From Burkholderiaceae bacterium (GTDB taxonomy: Bacteria > Pseudomonadota > Gammaproteobacteria > Burkholderiales > Burkholderiaceae_C): DNA of 64,000 nt. Below the pieces are notes generated by a model. It did no database searches, was not told the origin of the DNA, and saw only the letters and a list, made by a program, of their open reading frames with translations. The number at the start of each line of letters is the position of its first letter. Positions within the stretch are counted from its first letter, which is position 1. The DNA lies in contig JAURWR010000013.1 in the NCBI GenBank assembly GCA_030654805.1, forward strand, positions 62,001 to 126,000. The letters are read 5' to 3'. Shown one piece after another: positions 41,094 through 51,382 of the stretch. A program made the position numbers and the translations under genes.

Positions 41094-42506
41094 ATGTCAA
41101 TAATTCGTGTAGGTGTTCAGTGTCCGTTTACGGCTTCCGGCCAGATCGTAGACATTGATGGCGCGGCTTCTAACGTCACGTCGATCCAGAACTTAAGCGC
41201 AGCAGAATCTGTGGCTTATTCAGTAGACGGCGGGGCCACATTCATTTCGATTGGTTCGGGTACAACGGTATCTGTATCGTTGTTGATTACTGATGTCCCA
41301 CTGCGCATGCGAAGGGGGAGCGCTGGCGGGTATCCAATCCCCGTTGACATAACGATTGAACCGGCAGTTGTCGGAAGCGGCGGTGGTGTTGTTCTGCGTG
41401 CCGCAGGCACCTCGCTTGTGCTTGACGGGCAGATCGACTACGCGCAACTGACGATCTCGGGTGCCACTGTGTTGACGATCAGCGGTGCCACCAGAGGCGC
41501 ATACGCCAGCATGTTGGTGGCGGCAAATGGCACCAACGTCCCGACGATTTCCGGCGCAGATGAGTGGGCGTCGAGCTTCGGGTACCTCAACACGTCAGGC
41601 GTCGTTAATCGTCTTGATACTTGGTACGACGGTGCTGCGCGTCGATATGTGTGGAGTCAGCAGGCCGTGATTACCGTCACAGATGTCATTGCTCCAACCG
41701 TCACGTCAGTAGCCGTCGCAGACGCAACCCCGACTGTCCTGTCGGTCTCCTTCAGCGAGCCGATGAACACGAGCATCACGCCTGCATCGTCAGCGTTCGC
41801 AGTCAGCGCGGGCCATGCGGTGTCGTCTATTGTGTGGATCACCAGCACGCGCCTCGACATCACCGTCGGCGCTGCATTCACAACCGGCGAGGCAGCACGC
41901 ACGCTGGCATATACGCAGCCGGGCAGCAATCAAGCTCAGGACGCTGCCGGAAATCTGCTCGCTACGTTCTCCGGCCAATCGATCACAAACAACGTCGGAG
42001 CCGGTGCAGCCATCCTCGCACCAAGCAGCACCACGCTTCTGACGGCGGCAGGCAGCATCTACACCGGACAGGCGGGCACATCGTGGGATCAGGTGTTCCG
42101 ATCAGCCACCCTCAAGATCGGTGCGAGTGCTGACGGCTGGGTCAGCGTTGACTGGCCGAATGCCTCGAATGGCGCTGTAGTCGTTGGCTTGGACACGTCA
42201 GCAACGCCGACGTATGACACGAGCGACTTCGTGATGCAGTTGTCAACGGCATCGACAAACCTGCTTCAGGGCAGCAACACCAACGCTCCAACGCTGGTTG
42301 GGTCGGCATTGACTCCGGCCGCTGGGGTTCGGTACCGCATCGGTCGGCTTGCAGGGACTGTCACGATCCAAGAATCCAGTGACAGCGGCGCGACTTGGAC
42401 AGTTCGCTATACGTTCAGTGGCACATACACCTCTGCGTTGTACGTGAGTATCTTCACCATCGCATCGAACACCATCGTCAACCCACGCCAGGTTGGGCTC
42501 ACATGA
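41094..42506 (+). CDS. Tail-associated protein with Ig-like domain
   Basis: 470 residues, beta-rich. Residues 205-300 (APTVTSVAVADATPTVLSVS then FSEPMNTSITPASSAFAVSA) form a bacterial Ig-like (SwmB/Big) domain; the last third resembles a sugar-binding beta sandwich (TVTIQESSDSGATWTVRYTF). Probably a virion surface protein involved in adsorption. Confidence 0.65.
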   Translation: MSIIRVGVQCPFTASGQIVDIDGAASNVTSIQNLSAAESVAYSVDGGATFISIGSGTTVSVSLLITDVPLRMRRGSAGGYPIPVDITIEPAVVGSGGGVVLRAAGTSLVLDGQIDYAQLTISGATVLTISGATRGAYASMLVAANGTNVPTISGADEWASSFGYLNTSGVVNRLDTWYDGAARRYVWSQQAVITVTDVIAPTVTSVAVADATPTVLSVSFSEPMNTSITPASSAFAVSAGHAVSSIVWITSTRLDITVGAAFTTGEAARTLAYTQPGSNQAQDAAGNLLATFSGQSITNNVGAGAAILAPSSTTLLTAAGSIYTGQAGTSWDQVFRSATLKIGASADGWVSVDWPNASNGAVVVGLDTSATPTYDTSDFVMQLSTASTNLLQGSNTNAPTLVGSALTPAAGVRYRIGRLAGTVTIQESSDSGATWTVRYTFSGTYTSALYVSIFTIASNTIVNPRQVGLT

Positions 42507-43252
42507 TGGCGATGACCTACCCCCGAGCCGGGGTTGCCTCATCCACGATGGCGGTGTTCGCACATGGCAATTCACTGACCGCCGGGGTCGGTGCTAGCTC
42601 GGTCGGGAACTACTGGCCGGCGCTGGCATCCGGGTTGGCCCCATTGCTCGGCAAAGGCATCACGATCAGCAATCGAGGCGTCGGCGGGCAGTCGATATTC
42701 GTTGACGCCGGAAACGGCACGATGACGAATACCGCAGCCGCTGCGATTGATGCCAATCTAGTCGCGGGGAAGATCAATGTCCTGCTCGTGTTGGAGTACA
42801 CGAACGAACTCAAGGCCAACGGATTTAACGCTGCGGCCGCACACACCGCGCTGAAAAACTATTGCCTCGCGCGCAAGGCTGCTGCGGCGTCTGTCGGCAA
42901 GGCGCTGCAAATCATCGTCGGCACGTGCCCGCCATCGGGGGCCGATCCGACAGGCGGCGGACAGACGGCAATCAACAGCCGCAACGCCGCAATGATCGCG
43001 GCAAATGCGCTGACTCGGCAGCAGTACCGCGACTATGCGGATGTGCTGTGGGACTTGGCCGAAGTAGCCCCGTTCAAGGCGATCTTCGCGGGCGGCGTTT
43101 TCACGCAAGCGCCGTTCATCGCTGCTGGCGTCTGGGCTCGATCTGACGGCGTTGCAGACGACTACACGCACTTCGGGAATTCAGGGTACGCGCTCTTGGC
43201 CGAATCTGCCGCGCGCGCGATTGCGAGAGTCCGCAAGGCCGCAGCCCTATGA
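42503..43252 (+). CDS. SGNH/GDSL hydrolase, virion-associated
   Basis: 249 residues, ATG overlapping the previous stop. Block I with nucleophile Ser reads FAHGNSLTAGVGA; the Gly block is RGVGGQSI, the Asn block VLEYTNEL and the Asp-His pair VADDYTHFGNSGY. SGNH enzymes in phage tails remove acetyl groups from capsular or O-antigen sugars. It lies between tail genes, which supports a role at the cell surface. Confidence 0.85.
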   Translation: MMAMTYPRAGVASSTMAVFAHGNSLTAGVGASSVGNYWPALASGLAPLLGKGITISNRGVGGQSIFVDAGNGTMTNTAAAAIDANLVAGKINVLLVLEYTNELKANGFNAAAAHTALKNYCLARKAAAASVGKALQIIVGTCPPSGADPTGGGQTAINSRNAAMIAANALTRQQYRDYADVLWDLAEVAPFKAIFAGGVFTQAPFIAAGVWARSDGVADDYTHFGNSGYALLAESAARAIARVRKAAAL

Positions 43253-44682
43253 CCCCGTTGATTGGCTTCGCTCCTGACGTTGACGCCACTGCTCCCGGCG
43301 TAATCACGGACTGCTCGAACCTGATTCCGTTCGAGGGTGGGTTTCGAGGTGCTCCGGCTCCGACCAGTGTCGGTGCTAACGCGCTCGCGGCAGCATGTCG
43401 GGGGATTGCGTCCGTCACCAATCTCGCAGGCTCTCGGCGCGTCATTGCAGGCACGGGGACGAAGCTCTACGAACTGGGAACAACCGCATGGACTGACGTG
43501 TCTCGGGGTGCCAATTACACGCTCGGAACGGATGATCGTTTCAGCTTCATTCAGTACGCAGACGCGACCTTGATTGCGACGCCTGGCGCACCGTTGCAAC
43601 GATCCGTGTCAGGCGCATTCGCGGACATCGCTGGCGCACCCACGGCAAAGCTGATCGAGTCAGCGCAGGGCTTCGCGGTGGCGTTCAATACGTCCTCATT
43701 CGCAGACGAGTGGTACTGCTCCGAGTACCTGAACGATGCAGGGTGGACGCTTTCCGTCTCGACTCAATGCGTCAAGGGCAGGCTGATCGGCGGCTCCGGC
43801 CCCATCACTGCGGCGCGGCGGTTTGGCGACAACATCATTGCCTACAAGGGCGGCACGGTGTTCTCCGGCACCTATGTAGGAGCGCCGGAAGTGTGGCGAT
43901 GGACGCAGGTTGCTAGCGACATCGGTTGCGTGGGACAAGACGCCGTTGTTGACACGACCGTGGGTCATGTGTTCGTTGGCAAAGACAACGTGTATATCTA
44001 CGATGGCACGACGCCGCGCCCCATCGCCACAGGAACCATCCGAAAGTGGTTGTTCGATGACATGGCGGGCGCGTCTCAGTTCAAGACAACTTTGCTCTGG
44101 GATCGTCCTCGACACCTTGTCTGGATTTACTACGCTTCGGCAGGCGGCTCGGGTGCCGTCAATCGCTGTGCCGTCTATCACGTCCTCACGCAGAAATGGG
44201 GATTGGCTCACAGCACCATCGAAGCGGTGGTGAACTACACATCCCCGACGTTCACCTATGACGGCGGCTCGGTTCTCGTCACGACTTACGACGCATCGCC
44301 GTCAATCTCCTATGACTCGCTCTCATGGGTCGCAGGCGCGTCGAGTGTGGCGGTTGTCAATTCATCGCATCAGATCGCGGCTCTGTCGGGCGCGTGTGTT
44401 TCATCCTCGTTCACGACCGGCGATGTCGGTGACGACGAAGGCTATCGAACCTGCACGAACCTCCGCGTGCGGTATCTGAGCAAGCCGACGACGAGTATCG
44501 CTACGGGATACACGAAGGACGCAGAGGGCGATCTCACGGCGACGGGATCGAACGCATCCATCGGCGACGGACGCCACAACATGCGGCAGACGGCCCGCTT
44601 CCATCGATTCAAGGTGGACACCACGGGTGATTACACCGTCACGGCGTTTCGGCCTGAATGGGTGGAAAGGGGCAAGCGGTGA
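43249..44682 (+). CDS. P22 gp10-like tail hub or DNA-stabilising protein
   Basis: 477 residues, beta-propeller-like. FAPDVDATAPGVITDCSNLI then PFEGGFRGAPAP is typical of podovirus tail proteins of the gp10 type, with repeated GTKLYEL and NVYIYDGTTP blades. Ends just before the next GTG start (GTGA overlap). Confidence 0.7.
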   Translation: MTPLIGFAPDVDATAPGVITDCSNLIPFEGGFRGAPAPTSVGANALAAACRGIASVTNLAGSRRVIAGTGTKLYELGTTAWTDVSRGANYTLGTDDRFSFIQYADATLIATPGAPLQRSVSGAFADIAGAPTAKLIESAQGFAVAFNTSSFADEWYCSEYLNDAGWTLSVSTQCVKGRLIGGSGPITAARRFGDNIIAYKGGTVFSGTYVGAPEVWRWTQVASDIGCVGQDAVVDTTVGHVFVGKDNVYIYDGTTPRPIATGTIRKWLFDDMAGASQFKTTLLWDRPRHLVWIYYASAGGSGAVNRCAVYHVLTQKWGLAHSTIEAVVNYTSPTFTYDGGSVLVTTYDASPSISYDSLSWVAGASSVAVVNSSHQIAALSGACVSSSFTTGDVGDDEGYRTCTNLRVRYLSKPTTSIATGYTKDAEGDLTATGSNASIGDGRHNMRQTARFHRFKVDTTGDYTVTAFRPEWVERGKR

Positions 44683-45269
44683 GGCTCGATCCGTTCCCCC
44701 GCTTCCCCGCCGACTCATCCCAACTCATTCGCAAGCTCACCGACCTGTTTCGAGACACGGCCAAGCAAGTCAACGACTTGACCGAAGGCAAGGTTTCAGC
44801 CGTCACGAACGCGGCAACCAGCGTGCCGACAACGGGAACGTGGAAGCAGGGCGATTTCGTCAAACACAGCGCTCCGACTGTCGCGGGCATCGCTCCGAAC
44901 ACCTACATCGTTCATGGGTGGGAATGCACGGTCGGCGGCACTCCGGGAACGTGGGTGGCGATGAATGTGCCAACCGCCGTCTTTGGTGGTGGTGGCGGCG
45001 GTGGTTCTGTTCTGTCGGCTGAAGTCATCGTGACACCAGCAGCAACCGGGCGAATCGAGCATTCGGAAACCGTGACGTTCACCGGATGCCTTCCGGCGAA
45101 CAAGTTGTTCGTGTCGGTTGCCCCGCATGCGGACAGCGACGAAAACAGCGCAGACATGCTCGGGATCAATGCAATGTCGGCAACAGCCGGGACGGATCAG
45201 GCAACGGTCCTTCTGTCTTTCAGTGAACCAACCTCCGGGCCGATCCGGCTCAACCTCATGGCGGTGTAA
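44679..45269 (+). CDS. Virion protein, unknown
   Basis: 196 residues. GTG start overlaps the previous stop. N-terminal helix (SSQLIRKLTDLFRDTAKQVN), a Gly-rich hinge (GGGGGGG) and a C-terminal beta domain. Possibly a tail needle or fibre adaptor. Confidence 0.6.
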   Translation: MRLDPFPRFPADSSQLIRKLTDLFRDTAKQVNDLTEGKVSAVTNAATSVPTTGTWKQGDFVKHSAPTVAGIAPNTYIVHGWECTVGGTPGTWVAMNVPTAVFGGGGGGGSVLSAEVIVTPAATGRIEHSETVTFTGCLPANKLFVSVAPHADSDENSADMLGINAMSATAGTDQATVLLSFSEPTSGPIRLNLMAV

Positions 45270-46018
45270 TGGCAAAGCTCTCCAAAGACCTTGAAGCAGG
45301 AAACCTGCACCCGCGTGAATCTCTCGTCATCGCGGGGACGCTTGGCGCATTGAACGCCGAAGTGATCACATCATGTGATGGATGCGCAACGGTTGCTCTC
45401 GATTTGCGCGGCACGTTCTCAATGACGGTCGAAGTGGCCGGAACGGTTGACGGCACCAACTGGGTTGTGATCCCGGTGCGTCCTCAGACTGGCGGTGCGT
45501 ATGTCGCGGCTGTTGTCGGCACTACGTCTGGCGTCTGGATGGCGTCATGCGCGGGCTTTGACAAAGTGCGGGCGCGGTGTACCGCCTACACATCGGGCGG
45601 CTCCACGGCCACTCTGATGGCCTCCAATGCGATGTTTGACGATTTCGCCAAAAATGGCGGCGTCACGTCGGTGACGGGAACGGCGGTAGGTGCCTCGGGC
45701 GCGGCGGTGACTCTGACGCTCGCGGCTCCGGGCGCGGGCCTGCGTCACTACATCACCTACTTGTCGATCAACCGATACGCGGCGGCTGTCCTGACTGCTT
45801 CGGCGACTCCCGTCACGATCACGACGACGAACATTCCGACATCTCTTGCATTCACGATCCCCGCAGACGCTGCGGCACTCGGAACGCTTGACCGATGGCG
45901 AGAGGACTTCGCCTATCCGATCATGGTCACGGCGCAGAACACGGCAACAACCATCGTTGCACCCGTCACGACAGGCGTTATCTGGCGGATCACTGCCGGT
46001 TACTACCTCGCTCCTTAA
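45269..46018 (+). CDS. Virion protein, beta-rich
   Basis: 249 residues. VALDLRGTFSMTVEVAGTVD then GTNWVVIPVRPQTGGAYV looks like a beta sandwich found in phage baseplate or decoration proteins. Overlaps the previous stop by one base. No precise role. Confidence 0.6.
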   Translation: MAKLSKDLEAGNLHPRESLVIAGTLGALNAEVITSCDGCATVALDLRGTFSMTVEVAGTVDGTNWVVIPVRPQTGGAYVAAVVGTTSGVWMASCAGFDKVRARCTAYTSGGSTATLMASNAMFDDFAKNGGVTSVTGTAVGASGAAVTLTLAAPGAGLRHYITYLSINRYAAAVLTASATPVTITTTNIPTSLAFTIPADAAALGTLDRWREDFAYPIMVTAQNTATTIVAPVTTGVIWRITAGYYLAP

Positions 46019-46028
46019 GGATTCCATC

Positions 46029-46817
46029 ATGGCAACAACGTCAACAACCAATGCCCCGCTGCCCTGGATGGAGCAATACATGCGCGACTTCGCCAGTCGC
46101 TCGCAGCAGGTTGCAAACACCCCCTATCAGCAAGGTCCTGGCACCTACGCGGCCCCGAACAACCTGCTCCAAAGCGGATGGCAGGCCACGGCCAATCGAG
46201 CAGCTCAGGGCTCGCCTGTCATGTCGGCTGCAAACACGCAACTGACCGATACGATAAACGGCGGCAAGATCAACCAAAACCCGTACTTGGATCAGTCGAT
46301 CCAGAACGCGCAGGGTGATCTGACCCGCTCGTACAACATGGTGAACAAGCCCGCATGGGACAAGGCCATGCAAGGCTCTGGCAGCTTCGGCAACACCGGA
46401 GTCATGGAAGCGGCAGGGTATGACCGTCAGAACCTCGCCAACAGCCTCGGCAAAGTCTCGACGGACATGCGAAACAACGCATACAACACCGACAGGGCGC
46501 AGCAGATGCAGGCCATGAGCATGGCTCCGCAGTACGCGAACCAGGACTATCAGGACACGAACCAGCTTCTGAACGCAGGCGCGCAACAACAGACGTTCAA
46601 CTCTGGTTATCAGGCGCAGCAGAACCAGTTCTTCCAGGATGCGCGGAACTACCCGCAGCAGCAACTGGCGAACTACGGAAACAACCTCGGCTTCTCGAAC
46701 AGCGGTGGCACGTCATCGCAATCGACGCAAGACCCGTCGCTGCTGAATCAGATCATCGGCGGCGCAAGCACCGGACTTGGCCTCTACAACGGAATCAAGA
46801 GCATTTGGGGCGGCTGA
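46029..46817 (+). CDS. Putative DNA ejection protein 1
   Basis: 262 residues, Gln/Asn-rich and helical, without Cys. It has QYMRDFASRSQQVANTPYQQ and LNAGAQQQTFNSGYQAQQNQ and a short hydrophobic end (GGASTGLGLYNGIKSIWGG). Three successive genes of this kind between tail hub and fibres match the gp7-gp20-gp16 ejection proteins of P22. Confidence 0.6.
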   Translation: MATTSTTNAPLPWMEQYMRDFASRSQQVANTPYQQGPGTYAAPNNLLQSGWQATANRAAQGSPVMSAANTQLTDTINGGKINQNPYLDQSIQNAQGDLTRSYNMVNKPAWDKAMQGSGSFGNTGVMEAAGYDRQNLANSLGKVSTDMRNNAYNTDRAQQMQAMSMAPQYANQDYQDTNQLLNAGAQQQTFNSGYQAQQNQFFQDARNYPQQQLANYGNNLGFSNSGGTSSQSTQDPSLLNQIIGGASTGLGLYNGIKSIWGG

Positions 46818-46818
46818 C

Positions 46819-48483
46819 ATGAACATCACCGGCTACACCGCGCAGGGGCAGGCGTACTACACCGACCCGAAGACGCGCGTCACGTCTTATCTCGGCAGTC
46901 AGTACGATCGCGCCCCGACTTCGGCTCAACCTCCAGCATCGGGCGGGTTGCTCACGTCTCCCGGCATGCCATCTGGTGAGGCACCACTCCCCGCATCGAC
47001 TGCCAAGGCTCCAGCATTGCAGCAACTGGGAACAACGTTCATTCCGCAAGCAGGGCAGTCGTTCGGCTATTCGGCCATGCTCAACGCGGGCATCGATCCG
47101 ACCGCCTACGCTGCGACGCTGAACGATCCGGGGCGAACGGGCGTCACCCAAAACGACAACATGGACCCTGCGTCCCTCGCGGCGTACAACAAAGCAATCG
47201 ATCCGTACTACCAAGTCACGGCGGCACCTGCGGCCCGCACGGGGGCCAATGTCGCGCAGGGCACGATCTACGATCAACTCCAGAAGCAAGCCAAAGACGG
47301 CGGCTATTCGTGGACCTCGCAGATGGGCAACTTCAACGCCTATGATGCTGCGGGTTTGTTGTCGAATCAGGGTATTTCATCGCTCGATCAGCTTGGCTAC
47401 GGACCAGGCGGCGAACTGATCAACAAGACGACAGGCAAGGCTCTGACGACGCGCGAGAAGGATCAACTCGGCATGTCGGCGCAGGGCACCGGACGGGTTG
47501 ACTATGACATCCGCAAGGACGCCAGCGGGAACCCGACGATTGTTCCGAAATGGAAGTCCTCAACGACTGATCTGGGGGTCGCGGGCAAGCTGATTCCCCT
47601 CGCGGCTTCGTTCATCCCCGGATTCGGCCCCATCGCTGCGGCGGCTCTGGCGGCGGGAACGTCCATCGCTCAAGGCGGCGAAGCATGGGATGCGCTCAAG
47701 GCGGCAGGGATGACCTACGCGGGCCATGAACTTGGATCGTGGGCAGGCGACAAGATCGGGCAGTACGCGGCGGACAACGGGATCAGCATTCCAGGCTTCG
47801 GCGGATCGACGGGAACAACCGGCACGGATTACAGCCTAGGCAGCGGAAAGCTCGGGGACGCCTTCACCACCGGCAACAACGGACTCGGCACGGGCCTGCT
47901 CGGGAACTCCACCGGCACCGCAGGCGGCACAGGCGCGGGGCTGTCCGTCAATCCGAGCATCTGGAACTTCGGGAACTACACCAGCGGCATCGGTGCGAAC
48001 ACATACAACCCGACCGACTACAGCCTCACCAACGGCACCACGCCGATCAATAACAACGGCAGCGGGCTTTCCACCGGCACCACGAACGGCGGCACCGGAA
48101 GCGGGCTGTCTGTCTCGCCGGGTACGGGCGTGAACCTTGCCCAGCCGAACGGCTCGGGCGGCATTCTCGGCAACACCGGCAGCTCTCCATTCAGCGTAGG
48201 CGGCACCGCTCAGGACTTGCTCGGAAAAGTCACATCCCTCCCGATGTCAGACACGGCGCGTCTTGCTGCGGCTGCGATTGGCGCGATCAGCGGAGGAGCC
48301 GGGGCATCGGGATCGTCCTCGGGCGGCTACAAAGACGACGGCTATCGACCGACCATCGACCGCACCGGATGGAGTCCGACAGCCACACCGACTCTCGGCG
48401 GGCCGTCTGGAATTGGGCTGATCAATGTTCCAAAGCGGGGCCAAGCGAATGATGGCCTGTGGCGTTACGGACTTTTGGGGTAA
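46819..48483 (+). CDS. Putative DNA ejection protein 2
   Basis: 554 residues from ATG 46819. N-terminal third is soluble; residues 255-300 are hydrophobic (LGVAGKLIPLAASFIPGFGP then IAAAALAAGTSIAQGG), a possible membrane segment; residues 320-480 are Gly/Thr/Asn-rich repeats (GTGSGLSVSPGTG). Membrane-active ejection protein by position and composition. Confidence 0.6.
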   Translation: MNITGYTAQGQAYYTDPKTRVTSYLGSQYDRAPTSAQPPASGGLLTSPGMPSGEAPLPASTAKAPALQQLGTTFIPQAGQSFGYSAMLNAGIDPTAYAATLNDPGRTGVTQNDNMDPASLAAYNKAIDPYYQVTAAPAARTGANVAQGTIYDQLQKQAKDGGYSWTSQMGNFNAYDAAGLLSNQGISSLDQLGYGPGGELINKTTGKALTTREKDQLGMSAQGTGRVDYDIRKDASGNPTIVPKWKSSTTDLGVAGKLIPLAASFIPGFGPIAAAALAAGTSIAQGGEAWDALKAAGMTYAGHELGSWAGDKIGQYAADNGISIPGFGGSTGTTGTDYSLGSGKLGDAFTTGNNGLGTGLLGNSTGTAGGTGAGLSVNPSIWNFGNYTSGIGANTYNPTDYSLTNGTTPINNNGSGLSTGTTNGGTGSGLSVSPGTGVNLAQPNGSGGILGNTGSSPFSVGGTAQDLLGKVTSLPMSDTARLAAAAIGAISGGAGASGSSSGGYKDDGYRPTIDRTGWSPTATPTLGGPSGIGLINVPKRGQANDGLWRYGLLG

Positions 48484-48485
48484 GC

Positions 48486-49787
48486 ATGGGACTACTTGAT
48501 ACAGGCGGGTTTGACGACCCGAACACCATCGGCTTGTTGTCCTTCGGGGCTCGCATGTCAAATTCACCCGGCGGCTTCATGCGCGGGCTTGCTCCGTCCG
48601 TCCTCGGTGCGCTCGGGGATCGAGGCGGCGCACGTCAGGACATCGCCAAGCAGCAACAGGAGCAATTGCGGATGCAGATGCTTCAGGCGCAGATGGAAGA
48701 GGCGCAGCGCAAGCAACAGGAGCAAGCACAGGCACAGCAGCGAGAAGCGCAGTTCCGGGACTACGTTCTGAACAATCCCGTCGATACAGCAGGCGCACAA
48801 CGCAAGGCGCTGGAGCTTCAGCAGATGAAGCCGATGGACTTCGTGGACAGCTTGAAGCCGAAGGCGCGTGAACTCTCCAAGTTGGAGCAGATGAAGGGGC
48901 CGGACGGAAAGATGGTGAACGTCGCCTTCTACAAAGATGGAAGCCACGAGGTTTTGCCGTATGGCGTGAAACCGGACATTGCCTTGCAAAGCCTCGGCAA
49001 CCGCATGGAAGTGATCGATAAGAATGCCGTGCAAGGCGGGCAGTCATTCCAGTTCGGGCAGTCTCCAGACTCTGTTGCATCCAATGCAACCGCAATGCGC
49101 GGGCAGAACATGCGCGACTCAAGAGATCGGGAGCAGTTCAGTTTCAACAAGGACCAAGCGGCGCAGGCGGTGACATACCAGACGGATGCAGATGGCAACT
49201 TTGTTGCGCTGCCGACCAAAGCGCAGCCGGGGGCGATGGTTCGCGCTGCGCCTGTCGTCGCTGCCAACGGGCTGGCTCCGCTCAAGGGCAAAGGCGCGGG
49301 GCTGACAGAGGATCAGGGCAAGGCAACCGGCTGGCTCGTTCAGGCAAACAACGCATTCAAAAACATGCAGGCGGCGATGACATCGACACCCGGCTCAGAG
49401 AAGCCAGGGCTCAATGATGGACTCGCTGCAATTCCTTCTTTCGGGCTCACGACTGCCCTTGCGAACACGATGCGCGGCACCGACCGACAGAAGTTCATGC
49501 AAGGTGCGTCGTCGCTGAGTGAAGCGCTCTTGCGTGCGGCTACCGGCGCAGGCGTCAACAAAGACGAGGCGATTCAGAAGGTCCGTGAACTGACACCAGT
49601 GTTCGGCGACAGTAATGAAACTATCACGCAAAAGATGGGAGCAATCCCGCTTTACATCAAATCGCTGGAGGTAAGAGCGGGGCCGGGTGCGGGCAGGGCT
49701 GAGTCGATAAGCGGCGGCGGCACGGACTTCGCAGCAGCGGCACGGGCTGAAATGGAGCGGCGTCGCAACGCGCTGAAGGGCAAGTGA
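48486..49787 (+). CDS. Putative DNA ejection protein 3, coiled coil
   Basis: 433 residues from ATG 48486. Residues 55-105 form a Gln-rich coiled coil (QQQEQLRMQMLQAQMEEAQR). The rest is helical with an end typical of virion-packaged proteins (FAAAARAEMERRRNALKGK). Stop overlaps the next start. Confidence 0.65.
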   Translation: MGLLDTGGFDDPNTIGLLSFGARMSNSPGGFMRGLAPSVLGALGDRGGARQDIAKQQQEQLRMQMLQAQMEEAQRKQQEQAQAQQREAQFRDYVLNNPVDTAGAQRKALELQQMKPMDFVDSLKPKARELSKLEQMKGPDGKMVNVAFYKDGSHEVLPYGVKPDIALQSLGNRMEVIDKNAVQGGQSFQFGQSPDSVASNATAMRGQNMRDSRDREQFSFNKDQAAQAVTYQTDADGNFVALPTKAQPGAMVRAAPVVAANGLAPLKGKGAGLTEDQGKATGWLVQANNAFKNMQAAMTSTPGSEKPGLNDGLAAIPSFGLTTALANTMRGTDRQKFMQGASSLSEALLRAATGAGVNKDEAIQKVRELTPVFGDSNETITQKMGAIPLYIKSLEVRAGPGAGRAESISGGGTDFAAAARAEMERRRNALKGK

Positions 49788-51382
49788 TGGACATGTCAAA
49801 GCTCTCCAACGAGGACTTGGCAGCTATCAGCGCGGGCGATATGTCGCGGGTTTCAATGGCAGGGCTGAAGTTGCTAGCTGCCCCGGCCGCGCCCTCTGTC
49901 GATCCGACTGAGGGCATGTCCTTCCTAGACAACGCTCTGGCTGCTACCGGCAAGGGCATGACATCCGTGGCCCGCGCGGTGGGTGTTCCATCGTCTGCGC
50001 TGGAGTCCATCGGGCTTCCAGGCACCAAGGAAGATGCCGACCGTCTTGACGCACCGCTGATGAAAACCGCAGGCGGCAAGATCGGCAACGTCGCGGGCAT
50101 GGCGGTAATGGCTGTCCCGACTGCGCTGATCCCCGGCGCGAACACCTACGCAGGCGCAACTGCCATCGGAGCGGGTACAGGCGCGGCGCTCACTGAAGGC
50201 GGACTGGTTGACAGGGCGAAGGGTGCGCTGTTCGGCGGCATCGGCGGCGCAGCGGGCAAGGGCATCGGCAATGCTCTGGCATGGGGCGTTCCGAAGATCG
50301 TCAACGGCATGGCGGGCAGTCGGGCGACCGCTCAAGTCGCCAACGCTCAACGCGATGCGGCGGCAGTGGCGGCAAAGGATGCCGGGTATGTTCTGCCGCC
50401 TGCCGATGTAAACCCGAGCGTCTTGAATGAGGCGCTGAATGGCCTCTCAGGCAAGATTAAGACGGCACAGGTGGCGAGTGCTCGCAATCAAGGCGTCACC
50501 AACACGATGGCAAAGAAAGCCATCGGAGTCGCCGAAGATGCCCCGCTCAACGGCGACGCATTGAAGGCCATCCGCTCGCAGGCAGGACAAGCCTATGACG
50601 CCGTAGCCAACGCCGGGACGATCAAGCCGGGGCAGGCGTACAGCGACGCACTCGACAAGATCACCGCGCCGTATGTGCGGGCGGCGCAAGGCTTCCCAAA
50701 CGCAAAGCCAAGTCCGATCATCGCTGAGATTGAATCTCTCAAGACTCCAGAGTTTGACGCGGCCAGCGCGGTGGCGATGATCAAGAAACTTCGCGGCGAT
50801 GCAGACTCTGCCTATGCGTCTGGAAGCAGGGATGCAGGCAAGGCGCTGAAGGACGGCGCGGCTGCTCTTGAAGATGCACTCGACACCCACTTGCTGCAAG
50901 TCGGGGCACCGGCTGATTTGCTGAAGAACTTCCGCGACGCCCGGCAACTCATCGCCAAGACGTACACCGTAGAGAAGGCACTCAACAGCGAAACCGGAGA
51001 CGTGTCGGCTCAGACGCTGGCGAAGTTGTTGCAGAAGGGCAAGCCTCTGTCCGGCGATCTGAAAACAATTGCCAAGGTGGGATCATCGTTCCCGAAGGCC
51101 ACGCAGTCGCTGAAGGAATCTCCGAAGGCATTCAGCCCGCTCGATTACATGGCAGGGATGATCGGAACGGGTTCCACGGGGCCGCTCGGTGCGGCGGCTA
51201 TCGCTGCGCGTCCGGCTGTCCGCTCGATGATGCTGTCAAAAGCCTATCAGAACGCACTAGGAAGCCCGCAGAACTACGCGCCGGGGTTGCTTGAGCAGTC
51301 GCTCCCACTTCTGCAATCGGACGCCATGAGGCGCACCCTGCCGGGAGTCACCGGGCTGCTGTCAGCTAATTTTTCTCAGTAG
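49784..51382 (+). CDS. Putative DNA ejection protein 4, with membrane-like segment
   Basis: 532 residues starting GTG 49784 or ATG 49787. Residues 95-150 are hydrophobic and Gly-rich (VAGMAVMAVPTALIPGANTY, AGATAIGAGTGAALTEGGLV), the kind of segment that inserts in membranes in P22 gp16. The remainder is helical. Ends the ejection gene block. Confidence 0.65.
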   Translation: MMDMSKLSNEDLAAISAGDMSRVSMAGLKLLAAPAAPSVDPTEGMSFLDNALAATGKGMTSVARAVGVPSSALESIGLPGTKEDADRLDAPLMKTAGGKIGNVAGMAVMAVPTALIPGANTYAGATAIGAGTGAALTEGGLVDRAKGALFGGIGGAAGKGIGNALAWGVPKIVNGMAGSRATAQVANAQRDAAAVAAKDAGYVLPPADVNPSVLNEALNGLSGKIKTAQVASARNQGVTNTMAKKAIGVAEDAPLNGDALKAIRSQAGQAYDAVANAGTIKPGQAYSDALDKITAPYVRAAQGFPNAKPSPIIAEIESLKTPEFDAASAVAMIKKLRGDADSAYASGSRDAGKALKDGAAALEDALDTHLLQVGAPADLLKNFRDARQLIAKTYTVEKALNSETGDVSAQTLAKLLQKGKPLSGDLKTIAKVGSSFPKATQSLKESPKAFSPLDYMAGMIGTGSTGPLGAAAIAARPAVRSMMLSKAYQNALGSPQNYAPGLLEQSLPLLQSDAMRRTLPGVTGLLSANFSQ

